Shown in pieces: positions 26,370-36,196 of a stretch of 64,000 nucleotides of DNA. The translations under genes and the position numbers were made by a program. The stretch comes from Microbulbifer aggregans (GTDB lineage: Bacteria > Pseudomonadota > Gammaproteobacteria > Pseudomonadales > Cellvibrionaceae), in the NCBI RefSeq assembly GCF_001750105.1, contig NZ_CP014143.1, positions 434,001-498,000 of the forward strand, written 5' to 3'. The notes beneath the pieces were generated by a model. It had not been told where the DNA came from, searched no databases, and worked only from the letters and a program-made list of their open reading frames with translations. Each line of letters begins with the position of its first letter. Within the stretch, counting starts at the first letter, position 1.

Positions 26370-27890
26370 TCAGGCGACCACCGGCTCGGGCTCCAGGGTG
26401 TCCACCTCCACTTCCGGCTCGCGGACGAAGAATACCGAGATGGCACCGAGAATCATGAACACACCAGCCAGCACAATGATGTAGATGGCCTCGTTGCCGA
26501 ACACACCGTGCAGGATCGGACCGGCGACCAGGGCCGAGAGAATCTGCGGCGCAGCGATGGTGAAGTTGAAAATACCCATGTACACACCGGTCTTACTGGC
26601 CGGCAGGGAGTCAGACAGGATCGCGTAAGGCATGGCGAGGATTGCCGCCCAGGCGATGCCGACACCGATCATGGGCAGCAACAGTCCCAGCGCACCACTG
26701 GGTACGGTGACTTCGGTAATCAGCAGGTTCACCTGCGTGAGCTCGCCGCCCTGGAACATCAGGAAGCTGATATAGCCGAGGCCGCCCAGCAGCAGGGACA
26801 GGGCGTATGTGGGCTTGCGGCCGAAGGTGCCGGCAATTTTGGTGAGCGCGATCGAGAAAATCGCCGCGAAGAGAGAGTAGGCAGCAAAGATAATACCCAC
26901 CCAGTCACCGGCAGCGCCTTTGGCCGCGGCGATATGCTCGGGGATCTGGCCCACGGTGGCCAGGTAGTCGTGATCGAACCACTTGGCATCCACACCCCAG
27001 ACGTGCTGGGTGATCGCCGGAGTGGTGTAGACCCACATAATGAACAGGGCAAACCAGGAGAAGAACTGCACCACCGCCAGCTGGCGCATGGTCTTGGGCA
27101 TATTGAACAGCAGCTTGGTGAAGCCCTGCAGACGCTCCAGCAGGCTCTTGCGCTCAGCCAGCTCGCCGGCCAGCTGCTCTGCATCGATCCCCTTGTACGC
27201 GTTGTATTCCTTCGGTGAGTACTCTTTGGTGCGGAATACGGTCCAGAGAACCGAACCCAGCAGCACGGTGGCGCCGATGTAGAAGGCCCAGATCACGGAG
27301 GGAGCCACCTCGCCGGCCTGCGAAGTGTTATCGAGGCCGATCACATTGGTGAGGATGAACGGCAACATGGAGCCAAATACCGCACCGACGTTGATCAGCA
27401 GGGACTGGATCGAATAGCCCAGGGTCCGCTGTTCCGAGGGCACCATATCGGAAACCAGCGCGCGGAAAGGCTGCATGGTCACGTTGAAGGCCGCATCCAT
27501 CAGTGCCAGCATCACCCCACCGAATAACATCGGCGCAATGAAGGCCACCACAAGGCCGGCATTGGGCATAAAGGCCATCCCCAGTGCCGCGGCGATAGCG
27601 CCGAACAGGATATAGGGGTTGCGGCGGCCGAAGCGGCTCCAGGTGCGGTCGGAGGCCGAACCCACGATCGGCTGTACGATCAGGCCCATCAGCGGTGCCA
27701 CGATCCAGAACAGCGACAGCGCGTGCAGATCCGCCCCCAGATCGGACAGAATCCGGCTGGCGTTGGCATTCTGCAGGGCAAAGCCAAACTGCACGCCGAG
27801 GAAGCCGAAGCTGACGTTCCATACCTGCCAGAACGGCAGTTTGGGCTGTTTCACTGACTGCGCAGGCGCGCCAGACTCTGTTTGGGACAT
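26370..27890 (-). CDS. MFS maltose/maltodextrin porter (GPH/MalY-like)
   Basis: A 506-residue, about 12-helix major facilitator. Features fitting sugar:cation MFS/GPH porters are the N-terminal SFGFLGVQFGFALQNANASRIL, PLMGLIVQPIVGSASDRTWSRFGRRNPYI (the DRT..RFGRR loop 2-3 motif) and a long central loop. Similar proteins (MalY in Caulobacter) import maltose. I use the ATG at 27890 (MSQTESG); the longer frame adds a Cys/Arg stretch with no family match. It is divergent from the cyclomaltodextrinase operon across a region with two MalT-box pairs, the nearer having a perfect box. Substrate is inferred from context. Confidence 0.85.
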   Translation of the reverse strand: MSQTESGAPAQSVKQPKLPFWQVWNVSFGFLGVQFGFALQNANASRILSDLGADLHALSLFWIVAPLMGLIVQPIVGSASDRTWSRFGRRNPYILFGAIAAALGMAFMPNAGLVVAFIAPMLFGGVMLALMDAAFNVTMQPFRALVSDMVPSEQRTLGYSIQSLLINVGAVFGSMLPFILTNVIGLDNTSQAGEVAPSVIWAFYIGATVLLGSVLWTVFRTKEYSPKEYNAYKGIDAEQLAGELAERKSLLERLQGFTKLLFNMPKTMRQLAVVQFFSWFALFIMWVYTTPAITQHVWGVDAKWFDHDYLATVGQIPEHIAAAKGAAGDWVGIIFAAYSLFAAIFSIALTKIAGTFGRKPTYALSLLLGGLGYISFLMFQGGELTQVNLLITEVTVPSGALGLLLPMIGVGIAWAAILAMPYAILSDSLPASKTGVYMGIFNFTIAAPQILSALVAGPILHGVFGNEAIYIIVLAGVFMILGAISVFFVREPEVEVDTLEPEPVVA

Positions 27891-28007
27891 AAAATCACCG
27901 CTGTTCTTCCGAGGTTTGCTCCGCTGGCAGCACCGCATCAGGGACAGGGGCGCGCAGACGGACTGTGATTATGGTTATGTGGCAATTCTGACAGAGCGGC
28001 CAGCCAG

Positions 28008-28035
28008 CTCCCTCCCCCCCTGGCCGGGGAGGAGG
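28008..28035. promoter_or_regulatory. Inverted MalT-box pair, porter side
   Basis: CTCCCTCCCC (28008-28017; reverse GGGGAGGGAG, 8/10) faces GGGGAGGAGG (28026-28035), which is a perfect match to GGGGA(T/G)GAGG, across 8 bases. It lies 118 bases before the MFS start codon. Confidence 0.7.
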
Positions 28036-28130
28036 CCGACCAGGCAAGCACTTCCCGACCGCAACAGAACAGGCGGTCACGACCAATGCGACTGGGACTG
28101 CCGGAACACCGCAACCATTGCTTCCCGGCC

Positions 28131-28160
28131 CTGTATCCCCCTGCCATAGGGGGGAGCCGG
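28131..28160. promoter_or_regulatory. Inverted MalT-box pair, cyclomaltodextrinase side
   Basis: CTGTATCCCC (28131-28140; reverse GGGGATACAG, 7/10) faces GGGGAGCCGG (28151-28160, 8/10) across 10 bases, ending 62 bases before the start of the cyclomaltodextrinase gene. This is the widest spacer of the eight pairs and the weakest match after the GGGGCGTAGG type. Confidence 0.5.
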
Positions 28161-28221
28161 AAGCGCGCCCCCTGCGCGACAATACCCAGTTACGACAAGT
28201 TTGCGCGAAATGGAGTCCATC

Positions 28222-30072
28222 ATGCGGCAGCTTTACTTAGTGGCGCTGGTTCTGATCAGCCTGTCAGGCACTGTCACGGCCAGTGAACCCGAGCGAGTGG
28301 AACCACCCTTCTGGTGGACAGGGATGGCAGAGCAAAGCCTGCAGCTGCTGGTGTACGGGCGCGACATCTCCCGGTTGGAGCCGGAGACCAACTCCGCGGA
28401 TGTCACCGTGCTCGGTACTGAAACGGTAGAAAACCCCAACTACCTGTTTATCAACCTCAATATTGCCGCCGATACCGATCCGGGCACTTTCAACATCGCA
28501 CTGAAAGAGAAAGGCAAAGCGCGCTTCAATTTCGAGTACACACTGCGGTCACGCACGCCCGGCTCTGCCTCGCGCCGCGGCTTTGACAGTCGGGATGCAA
28601 TCTATCTCATTACCCCAGACCGGTTTGCCAACGGCAACCCGGGCAACGACAACAGCGATGACACCCTGGAAGGCCCCAACCGGCAGCACCCCGGCGGTCG
28701 CCACGGCGGCGATATCGCCGGCATGCAGCAGCACCTGGATTACATTGCCGAGATGGGCTTCACCGCCATCTGGCCCAACCCACTGGTAGAAAACGACCAG
28801 CCCGGCTACTCGTATCACGGCTATTCGGCCACCGACCACTATCGGATCGATCCCCGCTTTGGTTCCAACGAAGAGTTCCGCCAATTTGTCGCCTCCGCCG
28901 ATGCCAGGGGCCTGGGAATCATTCAGGATGTGGTTCTCAACCATATCGGCAGTGGCCACTGGTGGATGAAAGACCTTCCCGATAGCGACTGGCTCAACGG
29001 CAAAGGCATCAACAAAGGCGAATTTGAAATCACCAACCACAGCCGCTTCACCCCGGTGGACCCCTACGCTAGCGAAGTGGACAAACGCGGATTCCTGGAC
29101 GGGTGGTTTGTCGACTCCATGCCCGATATGAATCAACGGCATCCGCTGGTGGCCAACTACCTGATCCAGAATACGCTCTGGTGGATCGAGTACGCAGGCC
29201 TGAGCGGTATCCGGGCAGACACCTACGCCTATTCCGATCCCGACTTTCTGCAGCAGTGGGCTTCACGAATTCACCGCGAGTACCCCAATTTCAGCATCGT
29301 CGGTGAAGAGTGGACCCGAAGTCCCGCCCTGGTATCTCACTGGCAGCGGAAAGAGGACGAAGCGGTCAGTGGCGGGCGCCTCAAGAGTATGATGGATTTC
29401 CCTCTGCACTATGCGCTGCGCGAAGGCCTCGCGGATAGCGAGAGCTGGAACAGCGGCCTCATCACCATGTATGAGGGCTTGGCGCACGACTTCGAATACC
29501 CGAACCCCAACCGCCTGGTCATCTTTGCCGGCAATCACGATACCAGCCGTCTATATAGCCAGCTTGATGGGGATCTGAATCTCTACCGCATGGCGATCGC
29601 GTATATCGCCACCATGCGTGGTATTCCGCAGTTTTTTTATGGCGACGAGTTGTTGTTTGAAAGCCCCAAACAGCGGGACGACGGCATTGTCCGCAGTGAT
29701 TTCCCCGGTGGCTGGCAGGGTGACAAAGCCAATGGATTTACCGGCGCTGGCCTGAGCGAGGAGCAGCTAGAAGCCCAGTCCTTCACCCGGAAACTCTTCA
29801 ATTGGCGTAAGCGCAATCCGGTGGTTCACAACGGCAAGCTGATGCACTACGCGCCGCTCAATGACACCTACGTTTACTTCCGCTACAACGACGACAAGAC
29901 CGTGATGGTGGCAATCAACAAAGGCAGCGAGCCCTTTGCTGTTCCCACCGGCCACTTCAGCGAAGTCATGAACGGTAAGAAATCGGCCACAGACGTGATC
30001 AGTGGCAAGCAGCACGACATCGACACACTGAGCATCCCCGCCCGCGAGGTAATGGTGCTGGAGCTCGAATAG
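28222..30072 (+). CDS. Periplasmic GH13 cyclomaltodextrinase/neopullulanase-like enzyme
   Basis: A 616-residue exported enzyme. Signal peptide MRQLYLVALVLISLSGTVTA; residues about 22-110 form an N-terminal beta-sandwich as in cyclomaltodextrinases (PPFWWTGM opening); the GH13 barrel starts at DAIYLITPDRFANGNP. Catalytic residues are D333 (GIRADTYAY), E362 (VGEEW) and the Asp in GNHDTSR. It should open cyclodextrins and cleave linear maltodextrins in the periplasm. I chose ATG 28222, with GGAG seven bases before it, over TTG 28201 and ATG 28210, because it begins the signal peptide. First gene of a three-gene operon behind a MalT-box pair. Confidence 0.87.
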   Translation: MRQLYLVALVLISLSGTVTASEPERVEPPFWWTGMAEQSLQLLVYGRDISRLEPETNSADVTVLGTETVENPNYLFINLNIAADTDPGTFNIALKEKGKARFNFEYTLRSRTPGSASRRGFDSRDAIYLITPDRFANGNPGNDNSDDTLEGPNRQHPGGRHGGDIAGMQQHLDYIAEMGFTAIWPNPLVENDQPGYSYHGYSATDHYRIDPRFGSNEEFRQFVASADARGLGIIQDVVLNHIGSGHWWMKDLPDSDWLNGKGINKGEFEITNHSRFTPVDPYASEVDKRGFLDGWFVDSMPDMNQRHPLVANYLIQNTLWWIEYAGLSGIRADTYAYSDPDFLQQWASRIHREYPNFSIVGEEWTRSPALVSHWQRKEDEAVSGGRLKSMMDFPLHYALREGLADSESWNSGLITMYEGLAHDFEYPNPNRLVIFAGNHDTSRLYSQLDGDLNLYRMAIAYIATMRGIPQFFYGDELLFESPKQRDDGIVRSDFPGGWQGDKANGFTGAGLSEEQLEAQSFTRKLFNWRKRNPVVHNGKLMHYAPLNDTYVYFRYNDDKTVMVAINKGSEPFAVPTGHFSEVMNGKKSATDVISGKQHDIDTLSIPAREVMVLELE

Positions 30073-30174
30073 ACTGCAGAAATTCCCGGGCGCCGCGACC
30101 GATTCCAGGTGCGGCGCAAAACCTATCGATTAATGAAGCAAAGCCCCGCGAGAGGGAAACAATCATAAGAGGCG

Positions 30175-32610
30175 ATGATGACAGCCAATCCCCTATTGCG
30201 CTCCTGCGCGCTGATCGGCCTGCTTGGTGCCGGAGTTTTCCAGAGTGCACTGGCCCGTGACTATATCGAACACTCGCTGGACGGCGATGTGCTCAATCTC
30301 AAGCTCAGTGATGCACAGGTAACGCTGACTCCATTAAATGATTCTTCCATCGAGGTCCACTATCAGCGCGAGGGCATCAAACAGCTGCCCTCTTTCGCGA
30401 TCGCCTCTACTGAGCACGCAGACGTCGATACCAATCTGGAGGAGACACCCAAAGAGTTGATCTTCGAACTGGATGGACTCACGGCTGTCATCCAGAAGTC
30501 ACCTTTTTCAATCCAGTACCTTCGGGATGAAGAGCCACTGATTCGCGAGGAGAGCGGCTTCTTCGCTACGGAAACCATCCGCGGCTTCCGCTTCACCCTC
30601 GACGAGGACGAGAAATTGATTGGCGGCGGTCAGCGCGTGCTGGGCATGGACCGCCGCGGCAAACGACTGCCGCTCTACAATCGCGCTCACTACGGCTACA
30701 CCACCGAATCCGAGCAGATGTATTTCAGTCTGCCGGCGGTGATGAGCAGCAAAAAATACGTACTACTGTTCGATAACAGTGCCGCCGGCCATATGGACCT
30801 GGGCGCCAGCCGAGAGGATCTGCTGCAGTTCGAAGCCATGGCCGGGCGCACCGCCTATATCGTGGTTGCGGGAAAGACATACCCGAAGCTGATCGAGAAT
30901 TACGTCGACGTCACCGGCAAACAGCCGCTGCCACCGCGCTGGGCCCTGGGTAACTTCGCCTCCCGCTTTGGCTACCGCAGCGAACAAGAAGTGCGCGACA
31001 CCGTGGACAAATTCGCCGAGGAGGATTTCCCGCTGGACGCCGTGGTGCTGGACCTGTACTGGTTTGGTCCCGATATCAAAGGCCACATGGGTAACCTGGA
31101 CTGGGATCGCAATACCTTCCCACAGCCACAAAAGATGATGGCGGATTTCAAGGAGCGCGGCATTAACACCATCTTGGTGACCGAGCCCTTTATCCTTACC
31201 ACCTCCAAGCGCTGGGACGAGGCCGTGGAGAACAATGCCCTGGCCAAAGACCTGGCCGGCGAACCCAAGCGCTTCGATTTCTACTTCGGCAACACCGGCC
31301 TGGTGGACGTTTTCTCCGAGGACGCCGGTGACTGGTTCTGGAGTATCTACGATGGCCTGCTGCAACAGGGCGTAGGAGGCTGGTGGGGGGACCTGGGCGA
31401 ACCCGAAGTCCATCCCGCCGATACCGTGCACAAAATCGGCATGGCCGATGAAGTGCACAATGGCTATGGCCACACCTGGGCCCAGCTGCTGCATGACAAG
31501 CAGACAGCGCGATACCCCGAGCGTCGCCCGTTTATCATGATGCGTGCCGGCTTCCCGGGCTCGCAGCGCTACGGCATGATCCCCTGGACGGGTGATGTGG
31601 CCCGGGAGTGGGGCGGCCTCAAGCCGCAGGTAGAGCTGGCCCTGCAGATGAGCCTGCTCGGTTTTGGCTACACCCATTCCGACCTTGGTGGTTTCGCCGG
31701 CGGCGAAGAGTTCGACCGTGAGCTGTATATCCGCTGGCTGCAGTACGGCGTCTTCCAGCCTGTTTACCGCCCACACGCCCAGGATCACATTGCCTCGGAA
31801 CCGGTGTTCCACGATCGCAAGACCCGCGATATCACCCGCGAATTCGTCAAACTGCGCTACCGCCTGCTCCCCTATAACTACACGCTGGCATTCGAGAACA
31901 GCCAGTCTGGCCTGCCGCTGATGCGCCCGCTGTTTTTCACCGATGAAAGCAATCCGGACCTGATCGACTACAAGGATGCCTACCTGTGGGGCAATGACTT
32001 CCTGGTGGCGCCAGTTACCGATGCCGGCATTGACGAAGTAACCGTAAAGTTGCCCGGCGGTGTCTGGTTCGATTACTGGAGCGACGAACTGTACAGCGGC
32101 AGTGATGCAGAAGTTGAAGTGGACCTGGAAACGATTCCGGTACTGGTGCGTGCCGGTGCATTTATTCCCACCATCGATGACATCACCACAACCCGCGATT
32201 ACACCAGCAAACACCTGACCCTGGATTACTATGCCCACCCCACCGCGGTGGAATCCGAAGGCTACGTCTACGAGGATGACGGTAAAACTGTCGATGCCTT
32301 CCAGCGCGACCGCTACACCAAGTTGCAGTTCGCTGCCAAGCGGGATGCCGATGGGATCCAGTTCCATTTTGATCGTGAGGGTGGTGGTTACCAGGGCGAG
32401 CCCGCAGAGCGCTCCATCAGCCTCAATATCCACAACTGGAACATGGCCAACTCTACGATCGCAGTCGGCGACCAGCCGCTCGAGATCCTCGACCGCGAAC
32501 GCGATTTCCAGCGCGCGACACAGGGCGCCTGGCTGGACAAACGGAACAATCAGCTGCGGGTTAAATTCCAGTGGTCCAACCAGCCACTGACATTGACCGT
32601 CAGCCACTGA
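30175..32610 (+). CDS. Exported GH31 alpha-glucosidase
   Basis: An 811-residue enzyme with a signal peptide (cleavage near ALA-RD at about residue 27), an N-terminal beta-sandwich and a (beta/alpha)8 barrel. The nucleophile is D406 in WWGDLGEPE and the acid/base D474 in WTGDVAREW, both in standard GH31 positions; the C-terminal part has the beta-domains and a DUF5110-like end. It should release glucose from the non-reducing ends of dextrins in the periplasm. It follows the cyclomaltodextrinase after 102 bases and is followed by the lipoprotein amylase after 57, with no terminator between, so all three form an operon. Confidence 0.9.
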   Translation: MMTANPLLRSCALIGLLGAGVFQSALARDYIEHSLDGDVLNLKLSDAQVTLTPLNDSSIEVHYQREGIKQLPSFAIASTEHADVDTNLEETPKELIFELDGLTAVIQKSPFSIQYLRDEEPLIREESGFFATETIRGFRFTLDEDEKLIGGGQRVLGMDRRGKRLPLYNRAHYGYTTESEQMYFSLPAVMSSKKYVLLFDNSAAGHMDLGASREDLLQFEAMAGRTAYIVVAGKTYPKLIENYVDVTGKQPLPPRWALGNFASRFGYRSEQEVRDTVDKFAEEDFPLDAVVLDLYWFGPDIKGHMGNLDWDRNTFPQPQKMMADFKERGINTILVTEPFILTTSKRWDEAVENNALAKDLAGEPKRFDFYFGNTGLVDVFSEDAGDWFWSIYDGLLQQGVGGWWGDLGEPEVHPADTVHKIGMADEVHNGYGHTWAQLLHDKQTARYPERRPFIMMRAGFPGSQRYGMIPWTGDVAREWGGLKPQVELALQMSLLGFGYTHSDLGGFAGGEEFDRELYIRWLQYGVFQPVYRPHAQDHIASEPVFHDRKTRDITREFVKLRYRLLPYNYTLAFENSQSGLPLMRPLFFTDESNPDLIDYKDAYLWGNDFLVAPVTDAGIDEVTVKLPGGVWFDYWSDELYSGSDAEVEVDLETIPVLVRAGAFIPTIDDITTTRDYTSKHLTLDYYAHPTAVESEGYVYEDDGKTVDAFQRDRYTKLQFAAKRDADGIQFHFDREGGGYQGEPAERSISLNIHNWNMANSTIAVGDQPLEILDRERDFQRATQGAWLDKRNNQLRVKFQWSNQPLTLTVSH

Positions 32611-32667
32611 CAGATTGAGATTGCCCCCTGCGGGAGGGCAGATTCAAAAAACAATGACTAAGGAACG

Positions 32668-34569
32668 ATGATGAAACTCAAGACGCTTTTTGCCGCAAGC
32701 CTGATGCTGTCAGCTCTCGGCTGCAGCCAGGAAGAACAGGCGCCTCGGGACATGGGAAGTGCGCAGCCCCCAACAGCCCCTCAGGCGGTTACCCTGGTGG
32801 AAGAAAAGCCGGTTATCTACCAGGTGATGACACGCTTGTTTGGCAATACCAATGCGACCAACAAGCCCTGGGGCACCATAGAAGAGAATGGTGTCGGCAA
32901 GTTCAATGACATTACGCCGCAAGCCCTGGAGGCAATCCGTAAGCTGGGTGCCACCCATATCTGGTATACCGGCGCTCTGCACCATGCGGTTGTCGGTGAC
33001 TACACCCAGTACGGCATCAGCAACGATGATCCCGATGTGGTCAAGGGCCGAGCCGGCTCTCCCTATGCGATCAAGGACTACTACAGCGTCAACCCGGATC
33101 TGGCGGAAAACCCGGCCGAGCGGCTGCAGGAGTTCCGCGATCTGATCAAGCGCAGCCACGATGCCGGCCTCAAGGTCGTCATCGATATCGTGCCCAACCA
33201 TGTAGCTCGCGCTTATGAGTCGCTCGACAAACCGGAAGGTGTCCGTGACTTCGGTGCCGATGACGATAAGACCGTCACCTACGCCCGCGACAATAATTTC
33301 TATTACGTGGTGGGCGAAGACTTCAAGGTTCCGGAGAGTGACGAATACCAGCCACTGAATGGCGAGACGCACCCGCTGGTCGATGGCAAGTTCGAAGAGA
33401 GCCCTGCCAAATGGACCGGCAATGGCGCCCGTGCAGCGCAGCCGGACATCAATGACTGGTATGAAACCGTCAAGATCAACTTCGGCGTGCGCCCGGATGA
33501 CAGCAAGGACTTCCCGGAACTGCCGGAAGGCTTCGCCGACAAGGGCTTTGCCGAGCACGCAGCCTTCTGGGCCGACAAGGACGTACCGGACTCCTGGGAG
33601 AAGTTCCGTGACATCGTCCATTACTGGCAGGATATGGGGGTCGATGGCTTCCGCTACGATATGGCCGGCATGGTACCGGTGGAGTTCTGGAGCTACCTGA
33701 ACTCCTCGATCAAGGCGCGCAATCCCGAAACCCTGCTGCTCGCCGAAATCTATACCCCGGAGCGCTATCGCGACTACATCCACCTGGGCAAGATGGATTA
33801 CCTCTATGACAAGGTGGGCACCTACGACACAGTACGTGCCGTCATGGAGGGCAAAGGCAGTATCGACCAGGTGGTAGAGATTCAGGACAGCCTGGCCGAC
33901 ATCGCCCCACACATGCTGCGCTTCCTGGAGAACCACGACGAGCAGCGTATTGCCAGTCCGGAATTCGCCGGTGACGCCGAGATGGGTAAACCGGGTATGG
34001 TCGTCTCCACAGCCCTGTCCGCCGCCCCCACGCTGGTGTACTTCGGTCAGGAGCTGGCTGAGCCGGCCAGTGAAGATGCCGGCTTCGGCAAGGCGAGCCG
34101 CACCACCATCTTCGACTACTGGTCAGTGCCGACTGTGCGCCGCTGGGTCAATGAAGGTAAATTCGACGGTGGCCAGCTGACTGACGAGGAAAAAGCGCTG
34201 CGCGAGTTCTATCAGCGGCTGCTCAACTTCTCCACCAACAGCGAGGCGCTGCGTGGCGCTTTCGCAGACCTGCACGTATTCAATCGCGAGCATGGGGAGG
34301 GCTACGGTGAGCAACAGTATGCCTTTGCCCGCTGGTCCGATAGCGAGAAGCTGCTGGTAATCGCCAACTTTGCCAAAGAAGAAAAGAACCTGACCCTGCA
34401 GGTGCCGTCGGAAGTGCTGTCAGCATGGCAACTGGAGGACGGCCGCTACCGCCTGGTAGACCAACTGGACGAAACGACCGAGGTAGAGCTGGTTGTCAGT
34501 GAAGGAAAGGGGAAAATCCAACTGGCACTGGCCCCGGTCAATGGCTACATTCTGCAGTTGCAGCGATAA
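32668..34569 (+). CDS. GH13 alpha-amylase, lipoprotein
   Basis: A 633-residue GH13 enzyme. The signal ends in a lipobox (LMLSALGC) so the mature protein is lipid-anchored, probably at the outer membrane. Barrel motifs: IYQVMTRLFG, VVIDIVPNHVAR, nucleophile D331 in GFRYDMAGM, acid/base E360 in LLAEIYTPE, and D424 in ENHDEQR. A Gln/Ser-rich spacer follows the lipid Cys. It resembles the SusG-like or 'alpha-amylase family glycosyl hydrolase' lipoproteins that cut starch at the cell surface; whether it faces outward is not shown by sequence. Last gene of the operon, followed by a strong terminator. Confidence 0.88.
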   Translation: MMKLKTLFAASLMLSALGCSQEEQAPRDMGSAQPPTAPQAVTLVEEKPVIYQVMTRLFGNTNATNKPWGTIEENGVGKFNDITPQALEAIRKLGATHIWYTGALHHAVVGDYTQYGISNDDPDVVKGRAGSPYAIKDYYSVNPDLAENPAERLQEFRDLIKRSHDAGLKVVIDIVPNHVARAYESLDKPEGVRDFGADDDKTVTYARDNNFYYVVGEDFKVPESDEYQPLNGETHPLVDGKFEESPAKWTGNGARAAQPDINDWYETVKINFGVRPDDSKDFPELPEGFADKGFAEHAAFWADKDVPDSWEKFRDIVHYWQDMGVDGFRYDMAGMVPVEFWSYLNSSIKARNPETLLLAEIYTPERYRDYIHLGKMDYLYDKVGTYDTVRAVMEGKGSIDQVVEIQDSLADIAPHMLRFLENHDEQRIASPEFAGDAEMGKPGMVVSTALSAAPTLVYFGQELAEPASEDAGFGKASRTTIFDYWSVPTVRRWVNEGKFDGGQLTDEEKALREFYQRLLNFSTNSEALRGAFADLHVFNREHGEGYGEQQYAFARWSDSEKLLVIANFAKEEKNLTLQVPSEVLSAWQLEDGRYRLVDQLDETTEVELVVSEGKGKIQLALAPVNGYILQLQR

Positions 34570-34593
34570 GCTTTGATACCTGAAGCTGGACCG

Positions 34594-34623
34594 AAAAGGG
34601 GCGCAAGTTTGCGCCCCTTTTTT
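34594..34623. terminator. Bidirectional terminator after the amylase operon
   Basis: AAAAGGGGCGC, loop AAGTTT, GCGCCCCTTTTTT. It lies between the plus-strand amylase operon and the minus-strand ten-gene operon, whose last gene ends at 34638, and has T-runs on both strands. Confidence 0.85.
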
Positions 34624-34637
34624 ATTGGAATGGTCCC

Positions 34638-35375
34638 TCAGAAAAACTCATACTCCACCAGCAGGCGCCAGCTCTGATCGGGGCTATCATCGGTGAGCCC
34701 CAGAATCACACCGAACTCCCATGTCAGGCGGCGGGCATCGGAAAAACGATGGCTACCGCGCGCTATTGGCCCCAGCCCCCGGTAGTCTTCCCCGGCATAA
34801 AATTCCAGCGCCGGCTCAAAAGATTCCTGTAACCGGTAGCGCCCTTGAAGGCGTAATTCTGACTCCCACTCGTTATCGATACGCTCTCCCCATTCGTAGC
34901 CGAAAGCCAGATTGGCAGTACCCACCCATCGGCCCCACTCCCGAAGTGCCAGCAATGTCGCAGCGCCCTCCCATTGATCCTCGCCGGTTTCCCTTTCAAG
35001 CTCAAACAGCAGTCCCCAGTCGGCTGCATATTCACCCTGCTCCGTCAGCTGCCACTTGGCTTCCAGCTCGACAGCTTCCACCTCGAACTCCTCCTCTCCG
35101 CCATCGGAGCCGATCAAGTAAATCTCTCCGAACCACCGGTCGGTAAAGCCGTAGCCGACACCGAGGCGATGTACCTGCAAACCGTCCAGCTCGGGCTTGT
35201 CCTTATCCTGAACCACCAGCGCCCGCCACTCGAGCTCTGTCTCCAGCGGTTGCACGTAGGGATCGTAAACCCGATCCACTACAAGCCCATCAGCAAAAGA
35301 AAAACCTGAAGCCAGCTGCAGGATGATCGATAAGAGAGCCGTCTGCGCTGTTCGTTCAGACCATCGGGGCTGCAC
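34638..35375 (-). CDS. Exported outer-membrane beta-barrel-like protein
   Basis: A 245-residue protein with a signal peptide (TALLSIILQLASGFSFADG) and a mature part made of alternating amphipathic strands (LETELEWRALVV, HRLGVGYGFTDRWFGEIYLIG, VELEAKWQLTEQG) ending in a terminal aromatic, LVEYEFF, as outer-membrane barrels do. No characterised family is recognised. It is the last gene of the ten-gene operon: its start overlaps the end of the FTR1 permease gene by 20 bases. By position it may help iron or the pathway's product cross the outer membrane, but that is inference only. Confidence 0.7.
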   Translation of the reverse strand: MQPRWSERTAQTALLSIILQLASGFSFADGLVVDRVYDPYVQPLETELEWRALVVQDKDKPELDGLQVHRLGVGYGFTDRWFGEIYLIGSDGGEEEFEVEAVELEAKWQLTEQGEYAADWGLLFELERETGEDQWEGAATLLALREWGRWVGTANLAFGYEWGERIDNEWESELRLQGRYRLQESFEPALEFYAGEDYRGLGPIARGSHRFSDARRLTWEFGVILGLTDDSPDQSWRLLVEYEFF

Positions 35376-36177
35376 TGGCTCGCTCCTCTTTTTTCGCCTT
35401 GACCGTAGCCCGGTGTCTGGTCCAGAACAGCAAGCCCAGCATCAGCAGCGCTGATACAAGATAGATTCCGACCTCCACCGGCGAAGGGCTTGCTTCGTAG
35501 CCCACCAGTGCATACAGCAACTGCCCAATGACAGAGCCCTCCGGCAGCCAATGACGGGTATCCCACAGGGGTGACTGGGCCGGCAGCCAATCGGCCTGTA
35601 TCAGTAATTGGGTCGCTTGAATGCACATTCCCGCTGCGACCAGGGTCATTAGCCCACAGGCCACGCCGAGGGTATACCGCTGTGGCAAAGCCAGCAGGAA
35701 GTAATAGAACAGTGCACCGATACTGAAACCGATTCCGGCACCCAATAAAGCACCACTAAGTACACCTGGCAGCAAATCCGGGCTGGCTAAAAACGCGGAG
35801 AGATACAGGTAGATTTCCGACCCCTCCCGTATCACAGCCAGAGTCACCGCCGCGCCCATGACAAGAGCAATGGTTTTTGCTGAACTCTGCTCGCCATAGT
35901 GGGACCGGATCAAGAGCACAGTGACGCATAACAACAGCAAATAGATAACAAGCTGTAATGACGCATCGAAGATTTCCTGACCAACGCCACCCAAAAGTTC
36001 CGAAATGAAGCCCAACTGTGTCCCTACCAGGATAGCCACAGCACCGCCCAGCAAGAGAGACAGTGACAGCCAACGCGGGGCGATTCGCAGGCGTCGGCTC
36101 ATGACCAGCAAGATGCTGATGAGCAATGCCGCCTCCAATACCTCTCGCAATATAATAATGACCGTATTCAGTAACAT
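35356..36177 (-). CDS. FTR1-family high-affinity iron permease
   Basis: A 273-residue, seven-helix inner-membrane protein. The first iron-binding REVLE motif (IIILREVLEAAL) lies at residues 11-15 and a second REGSE form (VIREGSEIYLYL) later. FTR1/EfeU proteins carry iron across the cytoplasmic membrane, usually with a partner that oxidises Fe(II) or delivers it. Its partner here may be the adjacent cupredoxin-like protein (19 bases upstream). No EfeO or EfeB gene is present in the window, so this is not a complete EfeUOB set. The C-terminal tail is basic, as expected for the cytoplasm. Confidence 0.87.
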   Translation of the reverse strand: MLLNTVIIILREVLEAALLISILLVMSRRLRIAPRWLSLSLLLGGAVAILVGTQLGFISELLGGVGQEIFDASLQLVIYLLLLCVTVLLIRSHYGEQSSAKTIALVMGAAVTLAVIREGSEIYLYLSAFLASPDLLPGVLSGALLGAGIGFSIGALFYYFLLALPQRYTLGVACGLMTLVAAGMCIQATQLLIQADWLPAQSPLWDTRHWLPEGSVIGQLLYALVGYEASPSPVEVGIYLVSALLMLGLLFWTRHRATVKAKKEERASAAPMV

Positions 36178-36196
36178 GGCTCTCTGCCGCTGAGCT

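Larger units (their letters stand above)
27891..28221. other. Divergent regulatory region with two MalT-box pairs
   Basis: This 331-base region between the MFS porter (minus) and the cyclomaltodextrinase operon (plus) contains the pairs at 28008-28035 and 28131-28160 and no credible gene. It can serve promoters in both directions. Confidence 0.6.

Noticed and set aside
30763..32607. A 614-codon minus-strand frame opposite the GH31 gene
   Set aside because: Same reason: it mirrors a complete enzyme with both catalytic residues, and its translation shows no domain.
34638..36177. A complete EfeUOB iron-uptake operon
   Set aside because: Only FTR1 and a ligand-poor cupredoxin are present; there is no EfeO M75 domain and no EfeB peroxidase gene.
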